From NCBI RefSeq assembly GCF_000425385.1, contig NZ_AUDI01000001.1:62001-126000 (forward strand): 64,000 nt of DNA, in the 5' to 3' direction. The DNA comes from Pseudoduganella violaceinigra DSM 15887 (lineage in GTDB: Bacteria > Pseudomonadota > Gammaproteobacteria > Burkholderiales > Burkholderiaceae_D). The translations under genes were made by a program, and so were the position numbers. The notes under the pieces were generated by a model. That model was not told where the DNA came from. It saw nothing but the letters and a program-made list of their open reading frames with translations, and searched no databases. Shown piece by piece: positions 35,443 through 44,704 of the stretch; position 1 is the stretch's first letter, and every line of letters starts with the position of its first letter.

Positions 35443-36324
35443 TTATTTCAGGCCGGCGACGCCGCGTTCGATTTCGGTGGCCGGTCCGCCCGCATCCGCT
35501 ACCGGCGAGGGCTGGTTGATATAGGCAATCTTGGCGCCGGCGCGCAGGCGCTTGACCTCCTGCTCCGCCGCCTCCTTCCCTTTTTTAGCGACCAGGTATT
35601 GTTCGATCTGCGGCCGCGCTGCATCGAGCTCCACCGGTGAAGCGCGCACATCGGCAATGGTCAGCAGCATGCTGCGTTCGCCTTCCCGCACGATGAACAA
35701 CTGCCCTTTCGACAGCGCCAGCAGCTTGGCCGACAGTTCCGGCGGCAACTCCGAACCGCTGCGGCTCAGCTCCGCTTTCTGGTACTTGACTTTATGGGCA
35801 TCGAGCCAGGCCGCGACCTCGTCCAGCGAACGGGTCTTGTCCATCACGGCCTTCAGTTCGTCCGTCACCTCGCGCGTGGGCAGGACGATTTCATGCATAT
35901 CGAAATGCTTGCGCTGGGAAAAGAACTGCGGATTCTGGCTGTAGTAGGTCTCGACTTCCGCCGCGCTCGGTTTGGCCGGCGTGCCCAGGCGTTTCTGCAT
36001 ATAAGCCTGGGCCAGGATCACCGCGCGCGCCCTTTCGATGGCCTGCACCACGCGCGGGTCGCGGTCGACCTTTTCCCTGGACGCTTCGCCGATCAGCAGC
36101 TGGCGGTCGATCAGCGCTTCCAGCGCCTGTTTGCGCGCGGCTTCCTGCTGCGCGGCCGGGGCATTGCTGCGCGACAGTTCATCGTTCAACTGCATGACGG
36201 TGATTTCATTGCCATTGACACTGGCGAGCGCCTGGCCGGGTTTCTGTTCCACCTTGCTGCTGCAAGCGGACACCAGGACCAGCAACAGTCCTGCGCAAGC
36301 CTGATTCGGGTTGATGTGCTTCAA
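35443..36324 (-). CDS. epsD: EpsD-family peptidyl-prolyl cis-trans isomerase lipoprotein
   Basis: A 293-residue SurA/parvulin-like protein. A lipoprotein leader ends LLLVLVSACSS with Cys21; an N-terminal chaperone region (about 35-135; QALEALIDRQLLIGEASREK) and a parvulin-like domain (about 140-245) follow. EpsD helps fold outer-membrane parts of the exporter. The start is TTG at 36322-36324, preceded by GGGAGGATATT, a good ribosome site that decides for this rare start. The C-terminal tail (about 250-293) is low-complexity. Confidence 0.9.
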   Translation of the reverse strand: MKHINPNQACAGLLLVLVSACSSKVEQKPGQALASVNGNEITVMQLNDELSRSNAPAAQQEAARKQALEALIDRQLLIGEASREKVDRDPRVVQAIERARAVILAQAYMQKRLGTPAKPSAAEVETYYSQNPQFFSQRKHFDMHEIVLPTREVTDELKAVMDKTRSLDEVAAWLDAHKVKYQKAELSRSGSELPPELSAKLLALSKGQLFIVREGERSMLLTIADVRASPVELDAARPQIEQYLVAKKGKEAAEQEVKRLRAGAKIAYINQPSPVADAGGPATEIERGVAGLK

Positions 36325-36384
36325 AATATCCTCCCTCGACTATTGCAACTCATTCTAATAGCGCGGCTGGCGCGCACGATTGAT

Positions 36385-37767
36385 TCAGTACGCGTTTTGC
36401 CGTGCCAGCACCACCTTGACTGTGCGCAAGATGATCCACAGGTCGAGCCACAGCGACCAGTGGCGCAGGTAGTCCAGGTCATAGCGGATACGCGCCTCCA
36501 TCTTTTCCAGCGTCTCCGTTTCGCCGCGCAGGCCGTTGACCTGGGCCCAGCCGGTAATGCCCGGCTTGACTTTATGGCGCAACATATAGCCCTTGATCAG
36601 CTTCCGGTATTGTTCGTTGTGCGCCACGGCGTGCGGCCGCGGCCCGACAATGCTCATCGTTCCCTGCAGCACGTTGATGAACTGCGGCAGCTCATCGAGC
36701 GAGGTCTTGCGCAGGAAGGCGCCGATGCGCGTGATGCGTGGATCGCGGGCCGTGGCCTGGCGCACCACGGGGCCATCCTCCGTCACCCGCATCGAGCGGA
36801 ATTTGTAGACGATGATTTCCTCGCCATACAGGCCGTAGCGGCGCTGGCGGAAAATCACGGGGCCCGGCGAACTGATCCACACGGCCAGGGCAATGGCCAG
36901 CATCAGCGGCGCCAGCGCCATCAGGATGGCACTGCCGATGATCACGTCGCTGGCGCGCTTGACGATGCCGTCGAAGCCGACAAAGGGCGTCTCGCAGATC
37001 GCCACCACGGGCATGCCGCCCACGCTGTCGAAGCGCGCCTGCATCAGGTCGAACACATAAATATCGGGCAGGAAATACACCGAGGCCGTCGTGTCCTGCA
37101 GTTCATCCAGCAATTTGCGGATGCGCGGCTGGGCCGAAATCGGCTGGCTGATGAAAATCATCTTGATGTGGTGATCGCGCACGAAGTTGGCCACCTCGGC
37201 CATTTTCCCCAGCATGGGGTGCGACAGGTCGCCCCTGCGGCGGTCCGCCGTACGGTCGTCGAAGAAGCCGCGCACACTGAGGAAGAGATTGGGCAGGCGC
37301 TCCGCCGTGCGGGCGAACTTGGTGCCGACCTCGTTGGCGCCCACGATCACGATGGAGCGCACTTCGCTTTCCTTGGCCGGGTCGGTGCCGACATGGCGCG
37401 CCGCCAAGTGGCTCATGAGCAGGGCAAACGGCGTCGCCAGGAACCAGCTGAAGACCACGGATTCGTCATAGTGGTAGGCCAGGCCGCTGACGTTGCCGAG
37501 GAAGACCAGGATCAGGGCGGTGGCGAACCAGCCCATGAAGATATCGCGCGCATAGGCCAGCACGCGCCCGCTGCGCCAGGTGCGGTAGGGGTCGACATGC
37601 TCGTACACCGCCGAGGAAATGAAGAAAGCCAATATCATCAACACCAGCGAATACCCGGTAAACGGTTCTCCATACGCCATCGACGTGGCGTACAGCATCA
37701 CCATGATGATCAGGGGATCAAGCACGCGCTGGAAGAAGGACACCAGGGGTATATCGTGTACCGTCAT
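36385..37767 (-). CDS. Undecaprenyl-phosphate sugar-1-phosphate transferase (WcaJ/EpsB type)
   Basis: A 460-residue membrane enzyme that starts repeat-unit assembly. The N terminus has four to five membrane segments (about 10-130), then a CoA-binding-like domain (about 140-250; VIVGANEVGTKFARTAERLP). The C-terminal bacterial sugar transferase domain (about 270-455) has KFRSMRV, LRKTSLDELPQFINVLQGTM and VGPRPHAVAHNEQY. This combination fits glucose-1-phosphate transferases. ATG at 37767 is preferred to the in-frame GTG one codon earlier because AGGAG sits 5 bases ahead of it. The donor sugar, glucose, is inferred from the family. Confidence 0.92.
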   Translation of the reverse strand: MTVHDIPLVSFFQRVLDPLIIMVMLYATSMAYGEPFTGYSLVLMILAFFISSAVYEHVDPYRTWRSGRVLAYARDIFMGWFATALILVFLGNVSGLAYHYDESVVFSWFLATPFALLMSHLAARHVGTDPAKESEVRSIVIVGANEVGTKFARTAERLPNLFLSVRGFFDDRTADRRRGDLSHPMLGKMAEVANFVRDHHIKMIFISQPISAQPRIRKLLDELQDTTASVYFLPDIYVFDLMQARFDSVGGMPVVAICETPFVGFDGIVKRASDVIIGSAILMALAPLMLAIALAVWISSPGPVIFRQRRYGLYGEEIIVYKFRSMRVTEDGPVVRQATARDPRITRIGAFLRKTSLDELPQFINVLQGTMSIVGPRPHAVAHNEQYRKLIKGYMLRHKVKPGITGWAQVNGLRGETETLEKMEARIRYDLDYLRHWSLWLDLWIILRTVKVVLARQNAY

Positions 37768-37780
37768 CACCGCTCCTCGT

Positions 37781-38968
37781 TCAGAACTGTAGGGTCGCCA
37801 TCAGTGACACGCCCTTGGCCTTGTAGCTGCCGGTGCCGGCCAGCGGCGTCCCCGTGCGCCGGTCCTTGTAGCCCGTCAGGCTCAGCAGCACCTTGCGCGC
37901 AGGCTGGTAGACCACCCCCATATTGGTGCTGCGCGTGGTATCGCTCGGGTCGCCGTTGAAGAAGACATAGGGCAGGCGTTCGAATTTGCGTTTCTCGCGC
38001 TTGAAGCCGGCGTTGGCTTGCACCTTGGCCGAAATATCCCAGGTGGCGTTGACACTGGCGCCCCGGTTGACACTGTTGTTGACCACGATGCTCTCGACCG
38101 CGGAGAACTCGCGCCAGGCATCGAAATTGAACCGCAGCTTGGCGCGCGGCCGCCAGTTCAGCGTGGCGCGCCCATTCAGGCCGCTGGTATCGCGCTCGCT
38201 GAAGGTGTCGTGCTTGCGCTTGGCATAGCCGGCCAGCAACTGCAATTGCGTGATATCGCTGTATAGCCAGTTGATATTGGCCTTCAGCTCATCCTGGGTG
38301 TAGTTCTGATCGAGGAAGGTGGCGCCGATACGGCGCGGATTCAGGAAGCCGCCCTTGATATGGCGCAGCACCACGCCCACCTTGCTGCCGCTGGAAGCGA
38401 GGTAGTCGATCCCCGCTTCGCTGCGGTCTTCCTTGCGGTTGTTCAAGCTTTGTGCCGCCAATTCATAATCGAAGCGGTCGCGCTGGAAGCCGGCATGCAG
38501 GCGCCAGCTCGGATGCAGGCGCCAGCCGCCATTGGCATATTCGCGGCGCTGGGTGCGCAGATTGCGCTCATCCGAATGGAAGTCGTTGAAGGGCGTGAGG
38601 ACCTGCTGGTAGCTGCCGCCGATATTGCCGTCGAAATACTTGCCGAGCACCCAGGCCCAGTCCAGACTGAAGTCCTTGCCGCTGTAATTGAGCTGGTCGT
38701 AGTGGTCGAAGCTCACGCGCGAGACCTTGGCCTCGCCGGTCAGTTTCTGGCGCCCGATCGGGCGGTCCAGCATGACGCCGGCAATGGCGTGGGTGGCGCG
38801 GTCGGAGCGCTGGATGCCTGGCGGGGTATTGTCCGGCAAGCGCAGCAGGTTATCGTCGTAGGTCGCCCCCAAGGTGACATAGGGCTTGAGAGTATCGCTG
38901 ATGTCCGCATGGGCAGGGCAGCACGCCATGGCGGCCGCCAGCGCCAGCGGAGTCGGCAGGTTGCGCAT
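37781..38968 (-). CDS. epsL: EpsL-type outer-membrane beta-barrel protein
   Basis: A 395-residue exported protein. The signal peptide (RNLPTPLALAAAMACCPAHA) begins at ATG 38966-38968; a TTG 10 codons upstream would break its shape. The mature part is rich in amphipathic, aromatic strands (GVVLRHIKGG, LQLLAGYAKRKHDTF) and ends SLMATLQF, a terminal Phe typical of outer-membrane barrels. It belongs to the XrtB/PEP-CTERM-associated EpsL family and probably provides an outer-membrane pore or scaffold for the polymer. It follows the CAAX protease gene. Confidence 0.88.
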   Translation of the reverse strand: MRNLPTPLALAAAMACCPAHADISDTLKPYVTLGATYDDNLLRLPDNTPPGIQRSDRATHAIAGVMLDRPIGRQKLTGEAKVSRVSFDHYDQLNYSGKDFSLDWAWVLGKYFDGNIGGSYQQVLTPFNDFHSDERNLRTQRREYANGGWRLHPSWRLHAGFQRDRFDYELAAQSLNNRKEDRSEAGIDYLASSGSKVGVVLRHIKGGFLNPRRIGATFLDQNYTQDELKANINWLYSDITQLQLLAGYAKRKHDTFSERDTSGLNGRATLNWRPRAKLRFNFDAWREFSAVESIVVNNSVNRGASVNATWDISAKVQANAGFKREKRKFERLPYVFFNGDPSDTTRSTNMGVVYQPARKVLLSLTGYKDRRTGTPLAGTGSYKAKGVSLMATLQF

Positions 38969-38991
38969 ATCTTGTTTAGCCTTATTGAAAA

Positions 38992-39783
38992 CTACCAATA
39001 GATCCAGTTACCCGTTGCCATGATCCATGCGGCCAACAGCCCATTCGTCACGGCATGTCCCAGGATGGGAGTCCACAGCGTTTCGCTGCGCAGATACAAC
39101 AAGGTGTAGGCAATGCCGGCGACGATGCCGGCCAGCCAGAGGTTATGTTCGATACCGAACAAAAGAATGGAAACCGCAGCCGCCCGCAGGCCGGCGCGCG
39201 CAGGCCGCAGCGACAGGAAGTCGCGCTGCTGCAGCCAGCGCAACAGGAAGGAGCGCCAGAACAATTCCTCCATCACGGGAACCACTAGCGTGGCGCCAAG
39301 CGCACGGACCGCCACCAGCGGCCAGTCGATGCGCCCGTCTTCGCCCGCCGCGTCGAAAGCGTTCGGCGTGCCCGCTTGCATCCATTGGGCATCGAGAACA
39401 ATCCACAAGGCAAACACGCATGCGCCGACGCCAACGGCAGCGAACAGCGCAGGCCGCGAGGGCACCCCGCGCAACTCCTGGTAGTTCCTGCGCCACGCCA
39501 GCAGCATCGCGGCGACCAGCGCGATCTTGATCGGGTACAGGCTGCGCAAGGTATTGCCTGGCGCACCGAGGCGCTGCAGCACATCGGCGAGGATGATGAA
39601 GGCGATGAATGTGGCGAAAGGCAGCACGCGCGGCATGAGCACACGGTCGCCGGCGCGCAGTGGCAGGACTGGCGCCGCAGCCGCAGTGGCGTGCGGCTGC
39701 TGGGAAACGCGCTTCGGTGGCTGCTGTAAAGTCACGATATCTGCCTTCCCGTTGGAAATGCCGAAGCAAGACTGCCTCGGCAT
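38992..39783 (-). CDS. CAAX-like intramembrane protease of exosortase loci (TIGR03008/CPBP type)
   Basis: A 263-residue protein with about seven membrane segments. CPBP motifs are present: MEELFWRSFLLRW (EExxxR), FGIEHN and a final HAVTNGLLAAW. The subfamily is associated with PEP-CTERM/exosortase systems; its substrate is unknown, and modification or processing of sorting machinery has been suggested. The N-terminal 45 residues are polar and Gln/Ala-rich. It is the first gene of the exopolysaccharide unit; the 80-base gap upstream, with a hairpin at 39812-39829, probably holds the promoter. Confidence 0.88.
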   Translation of the reverse strand: MPRQSCFGISNGKADIVTLQQPPKRVSQQPHATAAAAPVLPLRAGDRVLMPRVLPFATFIAFIILADVLQRLGAPGNTLRSLYPIKIALVAAMLLAWRRNYQELRGVPSRPALFAAVGVGACVFALWIVLDAQWMQAGTPNAFDAAGEDGRIDWPLVAVRALGATLVVPVMEELFWRSFLLRWLQQRDFLSLRPARAGLRAAAVSILLFGIEHNLWLAGIVAGIAYTLLYLRSETLWTPILGHAVTNGLLAAWIMATGNWIYW

Positions 39784-39811
39784 TAAGGTTGTCAGATATT
39801 ACAGCGGGCAA

Positions 39812-39829
39812 TCGTGCGCAAGCGCACGA
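39812..39829. repeat. Inverted repeat between the ABC-F gene and the exopolysaccharide unit
   Basis: TCGTGCGC and GCGCACGA pair around AA. It lies 35 bases past the ABC-F stop and 29 bases before the CAAX protease ATG. No T run follows on either strand. It may terminate ABC-F transcripts or be an operator for the exopolysaccharide unit. Confidence 0.45.
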
Positions 39830-39863
39830 AAGTGGGAAACTGCAAACAGCGGATTGAGTTACA

Positions 39864-41774
39864 TCAAACGTTGTTACGCGCTTCGATTTTCTCCCAGCGT
39901 TCCAGCGCAGCCATCAACTCCTCTTCAATCTGCGCAATACGGTCGTTCAGGCGCTTGGCTTCCGCCGGCGTCTTCTTGTAGAAGTCGGGATCGGACAGCG
40001 TGATATTCAGCGCAGTCTGTTCGTCTTCCAGTTTGGCAATCAGTTGCGGCAGCTCTTCCAGCTCGCGCTGTTCTTTGTAGCTGAGTTTTTTCTGCTTGGC
40101 CGCGGCCGGCGTAGGGGAAGCATCGGCCACCGGTTTCGCATCGCCCTTCTTCACCGCAGTTGCGGCGGCAGCCGACGCGCTATCGCGCACGCGCTCCCAA
40201 TCGCTGTAGCCGCCGACATATTCCTTCCAGTGGCCCTGCCCTTCGGCAACGATCACCTGCGTGACGACGTTATCGAGGAACATACGGTCGTGGCTGACGA
40301 GGAAGACCGTTCCGGCATAATCCTCCAGCAGCTCTTCCAGCAGTTCCAGCGTGTCGATGTCGAGATCGTTGGTCGGTTCGTCCAGCACCAGCACATTGGC
40401 TGGCTTGGCAAACAGGCGCGCCAGCAGCAGGCGGTTGCGCTCACCACCGGACAGCGAACTCACCAGCGAACGCGCGCGTTGCGGTTCGAACAGGAAATCG
40501 CCCAGGTAGCTCATGACGTGCTTGCGCTGGCCATTGATTTCGACCCAGTCGCTGCCCGGCGCGATGGTGTCGGCCAGGGTGGCGTTATCGTTCAACTGGG
40601 CGCGCATCTGGTCGAAGTATGCCACCTGCAGCTTGGTGCCCTGCTTGATCATTCCGCTGTCGGCCTGCTCTTCGCCCAGGACCAGTTTCAGCAGCGTGGT
40701 CTTGCCCGCGCCGTTGGCGCCGATCAAGCCGATCTTGTCGCCACGCATGATGATCGCGCTGAAGTCCTTGACGATGACCTTGGCGCCATAGGCCTTGTTC
40801 ACATTTTCCAGTTCCGCCACGATCTTGCCGGAACGTTCGCCGGTGCCGACTTCCAGACGCACCTGGCCCTGCTGGTCGCGGCGCGCGGCACGCTGTTCGC
40901 GCAAGCGCTCCAAGCGGCGCACACGGCCTTCATCGCGCGTACGGCGCGCCTGCACGCCTTTGCGGATCCAGACTTCTTCCGCCGCCAGCACCTTGTCGAA
41001 CTTGGCGTTCTCGATTTCTTCGATCGCCAGTTGTTCCGCCTTGCGCACCTGGTAGGTGGTGAAATTGCCCGGGTAGGACATCAGATTGCCGCGATCGAGT
41101 TCAACGATGCGGGTCGCCACATTGTCCAGGAAGGAACGATCGTGGGTAATGAACAGGATGCTGCCCTTGAAATCGCGCAGCAGGCCTTCCAGCCACATGA
41201 TGGAATTGAAGTCCAGGTGGTTGGTCGGTTCGTCGAGCAGCAGCACGTCGGGCGCGCCAACCAGGGCGCGCGCCAATGCGGCGCGCTTCTTGGTGCCGCC
41301 GGACAGGGTTTCGACCAGTACCGAGCCATCCAGGTTCAGGCGGCCCAGGATGGTTTCCACCTTGTTTTTCAGGTTCCAGGCGTCGCCGGCATCCAGCTTG
41401 ACCTGGATGTCGTGCATGCGCTCCATCAGCGCGTCATCGTCACCCTGGCCGAATTTGCCGGTCAGCTCGTCGTATTCCTTCAGCAGCGCAGGCAGCTCGC
41501 CCAGGCCGGATGCCACCGCGTCGTGCACGCTCTGGCCGGTTTCGAACTGCGGCTCCTGCTCCACATAGACGACTTTCAGGCCCTGCTGCATGACCAGCAG
41601 GCCGTCGTCCAGTTTCTGGGAGCCAGCAATAATTTTCAGCAAGGAGGACTTGCCCGTGCCGTTGCGCCCGATCAGGCCGACCCGCTCCCCGGTTTCCAGG
41701 GAGAATTCAGCGTGGTCCAGCAGGGCGTGGTGGCCGAAAGCCAGTTGTGCAGATGATAAGGAAATGACAGCCAT
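39864..41774 (-). CDS. ABC-F family ATPase (Uup/translation-factor type)
   Basis: A 636-residue soluble protein with two nucleotide-binding domains: GRNGTGKSSL with LSGGTKKRAAL and LLLDEPTNHLDF (about 30-220), then GANGAGKTTLL with LSGGERNRLLL and LVLDEPTNDLDI (about 345-510). A charged linker joins them and a C-terminal coiled coil (about 560-636) follows, as in Uup. No membrane domain. ABC-F proteins act on ribosomes or, for Uup, in transposon excision control. ATG 41772-41774 is chosen over an in-frame TTG 5 codons upstream. It is divergent from tRNA-Arg. Confidence 0.93.
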   Translation of the reverse strand: MAVISLSSAQLAFGHHALLDHAEFSLETGERVGLIGRNGTGKSSLLKIIAGSQKLDDGLLVMQQGLKVVYVEQEPQFETGQSVHDAVASGLGELPALLKEYDELTGKFGQGDDDALMERMHDIQVKLDAGDAWNLKNKVETILGRLNLDGSVLVETLSGGTKKRAALARALVGAPDVLLLDEPTNHLDFNSIMWLEGLLRDFKGSILFITHDRSFLDNVATRIVELDRGNLMSYPGNFTTYQVRKAEQLAIEEIENAKFDKVLAAEEVWIRKGVQARRTRDEGRVRRLERLREQRAARRDQQGQVRLEVGTGERSGKIVAELENVNKAYGAKVIVKDFSAIIMRGDKIGLIGANGAGKTTLLKLVLGEEQADSGMIKQGTKLQVAYFDQMRAQLNDNATLADTIAPGSDWVEINGQRKHVMSYLGDFLFEPQRARSLVSSLSGGERNRLLLARLFAKPANVLVLDEPTNDLDIDTLELLEELLEDYAGTVFLVSHDRMFLDNVVTQVIVAEGQGHWKEYVGGYSDWERVRDSASAAAATAVKKGDAKPVADASPTPAAAKQKKLSYKEQRELEELPQLIAKLEDEQTALNITLSDPDFYKKTPAEAKRLNDRIAQIEEELMAALERWEKIEARNNV

Positions 41775-41830
41775 TGGGGTGCAATTCAAAGCGAGAAAAC
41801 GAGCATTTTACCTGTTGCCGACCTGTCAGC

Positions 41831-41836
41831 TATAAT
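41831..41836 (+). promoter_or_regulatory. -10 element of tRNA-Arg promoter
   Basis: A perfect TATAAT 17 bases before the mature tRNA 5' end. The best -35 at 17-base spacing is weak (TTACCT, 41808-41813). A GC-rich discriminator follows, typical of stable RNA promoters. Confidence 0.7.
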
Positions 41837-41853
41837 TGCGCTCGCTTTGCGTC

Positions 41854-41928
41854 CTCCCCGTAGCACAATGGATAGTGCACATGCCTCCTAAGCGTGGGAT
41901 ACTGGTTCGATTCCAGTCGGGGGGACCA
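41854..41928 (+). tRNA. tRNA-Arg (anticodon CCU)
   Basis: A full cloverleaf can be folded by hand. The acceptor CTCCCCG pairs with CGGGGGG (one T-G). D arm GCAC/GTGC encloses AATGGATA. Anticodon stem CATGC/GCGTG encloses CTCCTAA (anticodon CCT in DNA). T arm ACTGG/CCAGT encloses TTCGATT. Discriminator A and encoded CCA end it. It reads the AGG codon. Position 1 is C, uncommon but paired. Its strong -10 lies 17 bases upstream. Confidence 0.92.
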
Positions 41929-42029
41929 ACAGCACCTGCATCGGGAACCAATCCCCTCCGTACCTGTCCAAACTCAACACCCCGACTGTCTCCTTGCGAC
42001 AAAGTTAGCGAAACTGCGCGAGGGAGAGC

Positions 42030-42250
42030 ATGATCGATACCAAAGTTCGCATTTTGCCAAGCTTGAGGTCGAAGTGGAATCCAATAAATCCGCCATTGAG
42101 AGACTGAGCCGCGCCCTGGAGGAGCTTCGCGCTAGCACCGAACGCGGCTTTGTCGAACTACGCACTGAAATCCGATGGCTGATGGGAATCTGCCTGGGAG
42201 GGTTCGCTGCGATATTTGGGGTCCTAGGCCGGATTGCCGGTCTGTACTAG
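42030..42250 (+). pseudogene. Small coiled-coil/membrane-helix protein gene, apparently frameshifted
   Basis: ATG 42030 has an excellent ribosome site (GAGGGAGAGC just ahead) but its frame stops after about 25 codons. The next frame, entered near the run ATTTTG (42051-42056), encodes FAKLEVEVESNKSAIERLSR, an amphipathic helix, and then a membrane segment (WLMGICLGGFAAIFGVLG) ending at 42250. Adding one T to the run would join the two into a 73-residue protein of a type widespread in bacteria. A GTG at 42074 with GAGG ahead could still give a 58-residue product. Function unknown. The 100 bases between the tRNA and this gene hold nothing I recognise. Confidence 0.5.
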
Positions 42251-42369
42251 GTGGCCATCCTCGCAAATTCCGCGAAACGGGCTCAAAGCTCCCTTCATTG
42301 CCAACGCCGACCGGCGTAAACTCACCAGGTCACTCGATTCGCGCAGCACCCTCGGCGGCCGCCACAAGC

Positions 42370-43098
42370 TCAGCGTAGCGATATTCGACCAGACGCTACT
42401 GGAAACCAGCGCCGCGTAAGGCCGATCAGGCACAGGCCCGATGCCAGCATCAGCCACATGCCCGCTTCCGGCACCGCGAAGACACGCCACACTTCCATCT
42501 GGCCATACGTGATGTTCGGCGATTTGTAATCGCGCCCGTCGAGCAGGCTGGAGTCGAAATCGCTGCGCACGGGGTCGATATAGGAATACATGATCGAGTA
42601 GCCGCCATGCGTCAGGTCCCACGGCACGTACAGATCGTGGCCGGCGCCGAAGACGGGGCCGGTCGTGGCGTTGTTCCAGGTCTGGAAAGACCCAACCGTG
42701 TCCAGGGCGTAAGTACGGGGCGTTTGCCGGTGGATCTGGCGGGAGGTGAGGTTGAACAGGAATCCTGTGCGCCGTGCATCTTCCGTGGTGATATGGAAGC
42801 CGCCGCTCGAGGCCCAGCTTTGCGGGTTGTAGCCGCCGACCTTGAACATTTGCCCCAGCTCGTTGGTCGCTTCCATCACGGTGAATGTACGGCCCTTGCC
42901 GTCTACTGCCGCGTGGAAATCCGCCGCGGTTTCGCCGTCACGCTTCTGGTACAGGCGCTCGAGCCGGACCGGCCCGTTGCCCAGCCAGCTGGACAACTGG
43001 GCCATGTCCGCGTCCGTCAGCAAGGGCGTTGACGCATGGGCTGCGGGTAAAGACAACAGAATGGCTGCGCCCAACAGGCGCGGAAGAAGATTGGCCAT
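42370..43098 (-). CDS. TLDc-domain protein with PEP-CTERM sorting signal
   Basis: A 242-residue exported protein. A signal peptide (about 1-22, ending AHA) is followed by a TLDc-like domain (about 38-205): LERLYQKRDGETAADFHAAV, FTVMEATNELGQMFKVGGYN, SWASSGGFH, RTGFLFNLTSRQ, and MEVWRVF at its end. The C terminus (about 209-231) has VPEAGMWLMLASGLCLIGL and TRRW, a VPEA-type sorting signal; the 11 residues after it are longer than usual. TLDc is best known from eukaryotic oxidation-resistance proteins; a bacterial surface version has no known role. GGAGG stands 5 bases before the ATG. The 119 bases to the upstream small gene hold no feature. Confidence 0.82.
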   Translation of the reverse strand: MANLLPRLLGAAILLSLPAAHASTPLLTDADMAQLSSWLGNGPVRLERLYQKRDGETAADFHAAVDGKGRTFTVMEATNELGQMFKVGGYNPQSWASSGGFHITTEDARRTGFLFNLTSRQIHRQTPRTYALDTVGSFQTWNNATTGPVFGAGHDLYVPWDLTHGGYSIMYSYIDPVRSDFDSSLLDGRDYKSPNITYGQMEVWRVFAVPEAGMWLMLASGLCLIGLTRRWFPVASGRISLR

Positions 43099-43134
43099 GG
43101 CATTGCACCTCCACGGCCGGACTATAGCACTTCG

Positions 43135-43533
43135 CTAGATTTTCGCAGGCACGACTGCCGTGACTTCGATCTCCACCCGGGCGCGCGCTTCCAGCAGCCC
43201 GGCCACTTCGACGGCCGTCATGGCCGGATAGTGCTTGCCGATCAGTTCGCGGTAGATTTCGCCGATTTCCTTGTACGCCCCCATGTACTCGTGCTTGTCG
43301 ACCACGTACCAGGTCATGCGCACGATATGCTCCGGGCCGCCGCCCGCTTCCTTCAGCACCGCAAGGATATTTTCAAATGCCTGGCGAACTTGTCCGGCGA
43401 AATCATCTGTTTGGAATTCGCAATTAGCATCCCAGCCGATCATGCCGCTGACAAACACCATGCGGCCGCTAGCGGCGATACCGTTGGAATAGCCGCGTGG
43501 GCGCGCCCAGCCCGGCGGTTGCAATATTTGCAT
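43135..43533 (-). CDS. RidA/Rid-family protein of the 2-aminobenzoyl-CoA operon
   Basis: A 132-residue trimer-forming Rid protein, with GRMVFVSGMIGWDANCEF and a C-terminal VEIEVTAVV. In E. coli RidA the substrate-binding Arg105 lies in PARSCVEV; here the same stretch reads PAMTAVEVAG, so this arginine is missing. RidA with Arg105 deaminates enamine/imine acids; subgroups without it usually lack that activity on amino-acid-derived imines. As last gene of the operon, 9 bases after the acyl-CoA dehydrogenase gene, it may hydrolyse the enamine/imine left on a ring-opened or cyclic CoA thioester. That is inference from position. Confidence 0.88.
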   Translation of the reverse strand: MQILQPPGWARPRGYSNGIAASGRMVFVSGMIGWDANCEFQTDDFAGQVRQAFENILAVLKEAGGGPEHIVRMTWYVVDKHEYMGAYKEIGEIYRELIGKHYPAMTAVEVAGLLEARARVEIEVTAVVPAKI

Positions 43534-43542
43534 AGGGACTCC

Positions 43543-44703
<1,161 letters not shown>

Positions 44704-44704
44704 T

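Noticed and set aside
32483..35524. A 1013-residue + strand frame across epsE/F/G
   Set aside because: Shadow of three well-recognised Eps genes on the other strand.
42045..42060. Programmed -1 frameshifting in the small gene
   Set aside because: The sequence around ATTTTGCC does not form an X-XXY-YYZ slippery heptamer in the initial frame and no downstream hairpin is evident; decay or sequencing error is simpler.
41854..42370. tRNA-Arg as the edge of a genomic island
   Set aside because: No integrase, no repeated tRNA 3' end found downstream, and the genes beyond look native.
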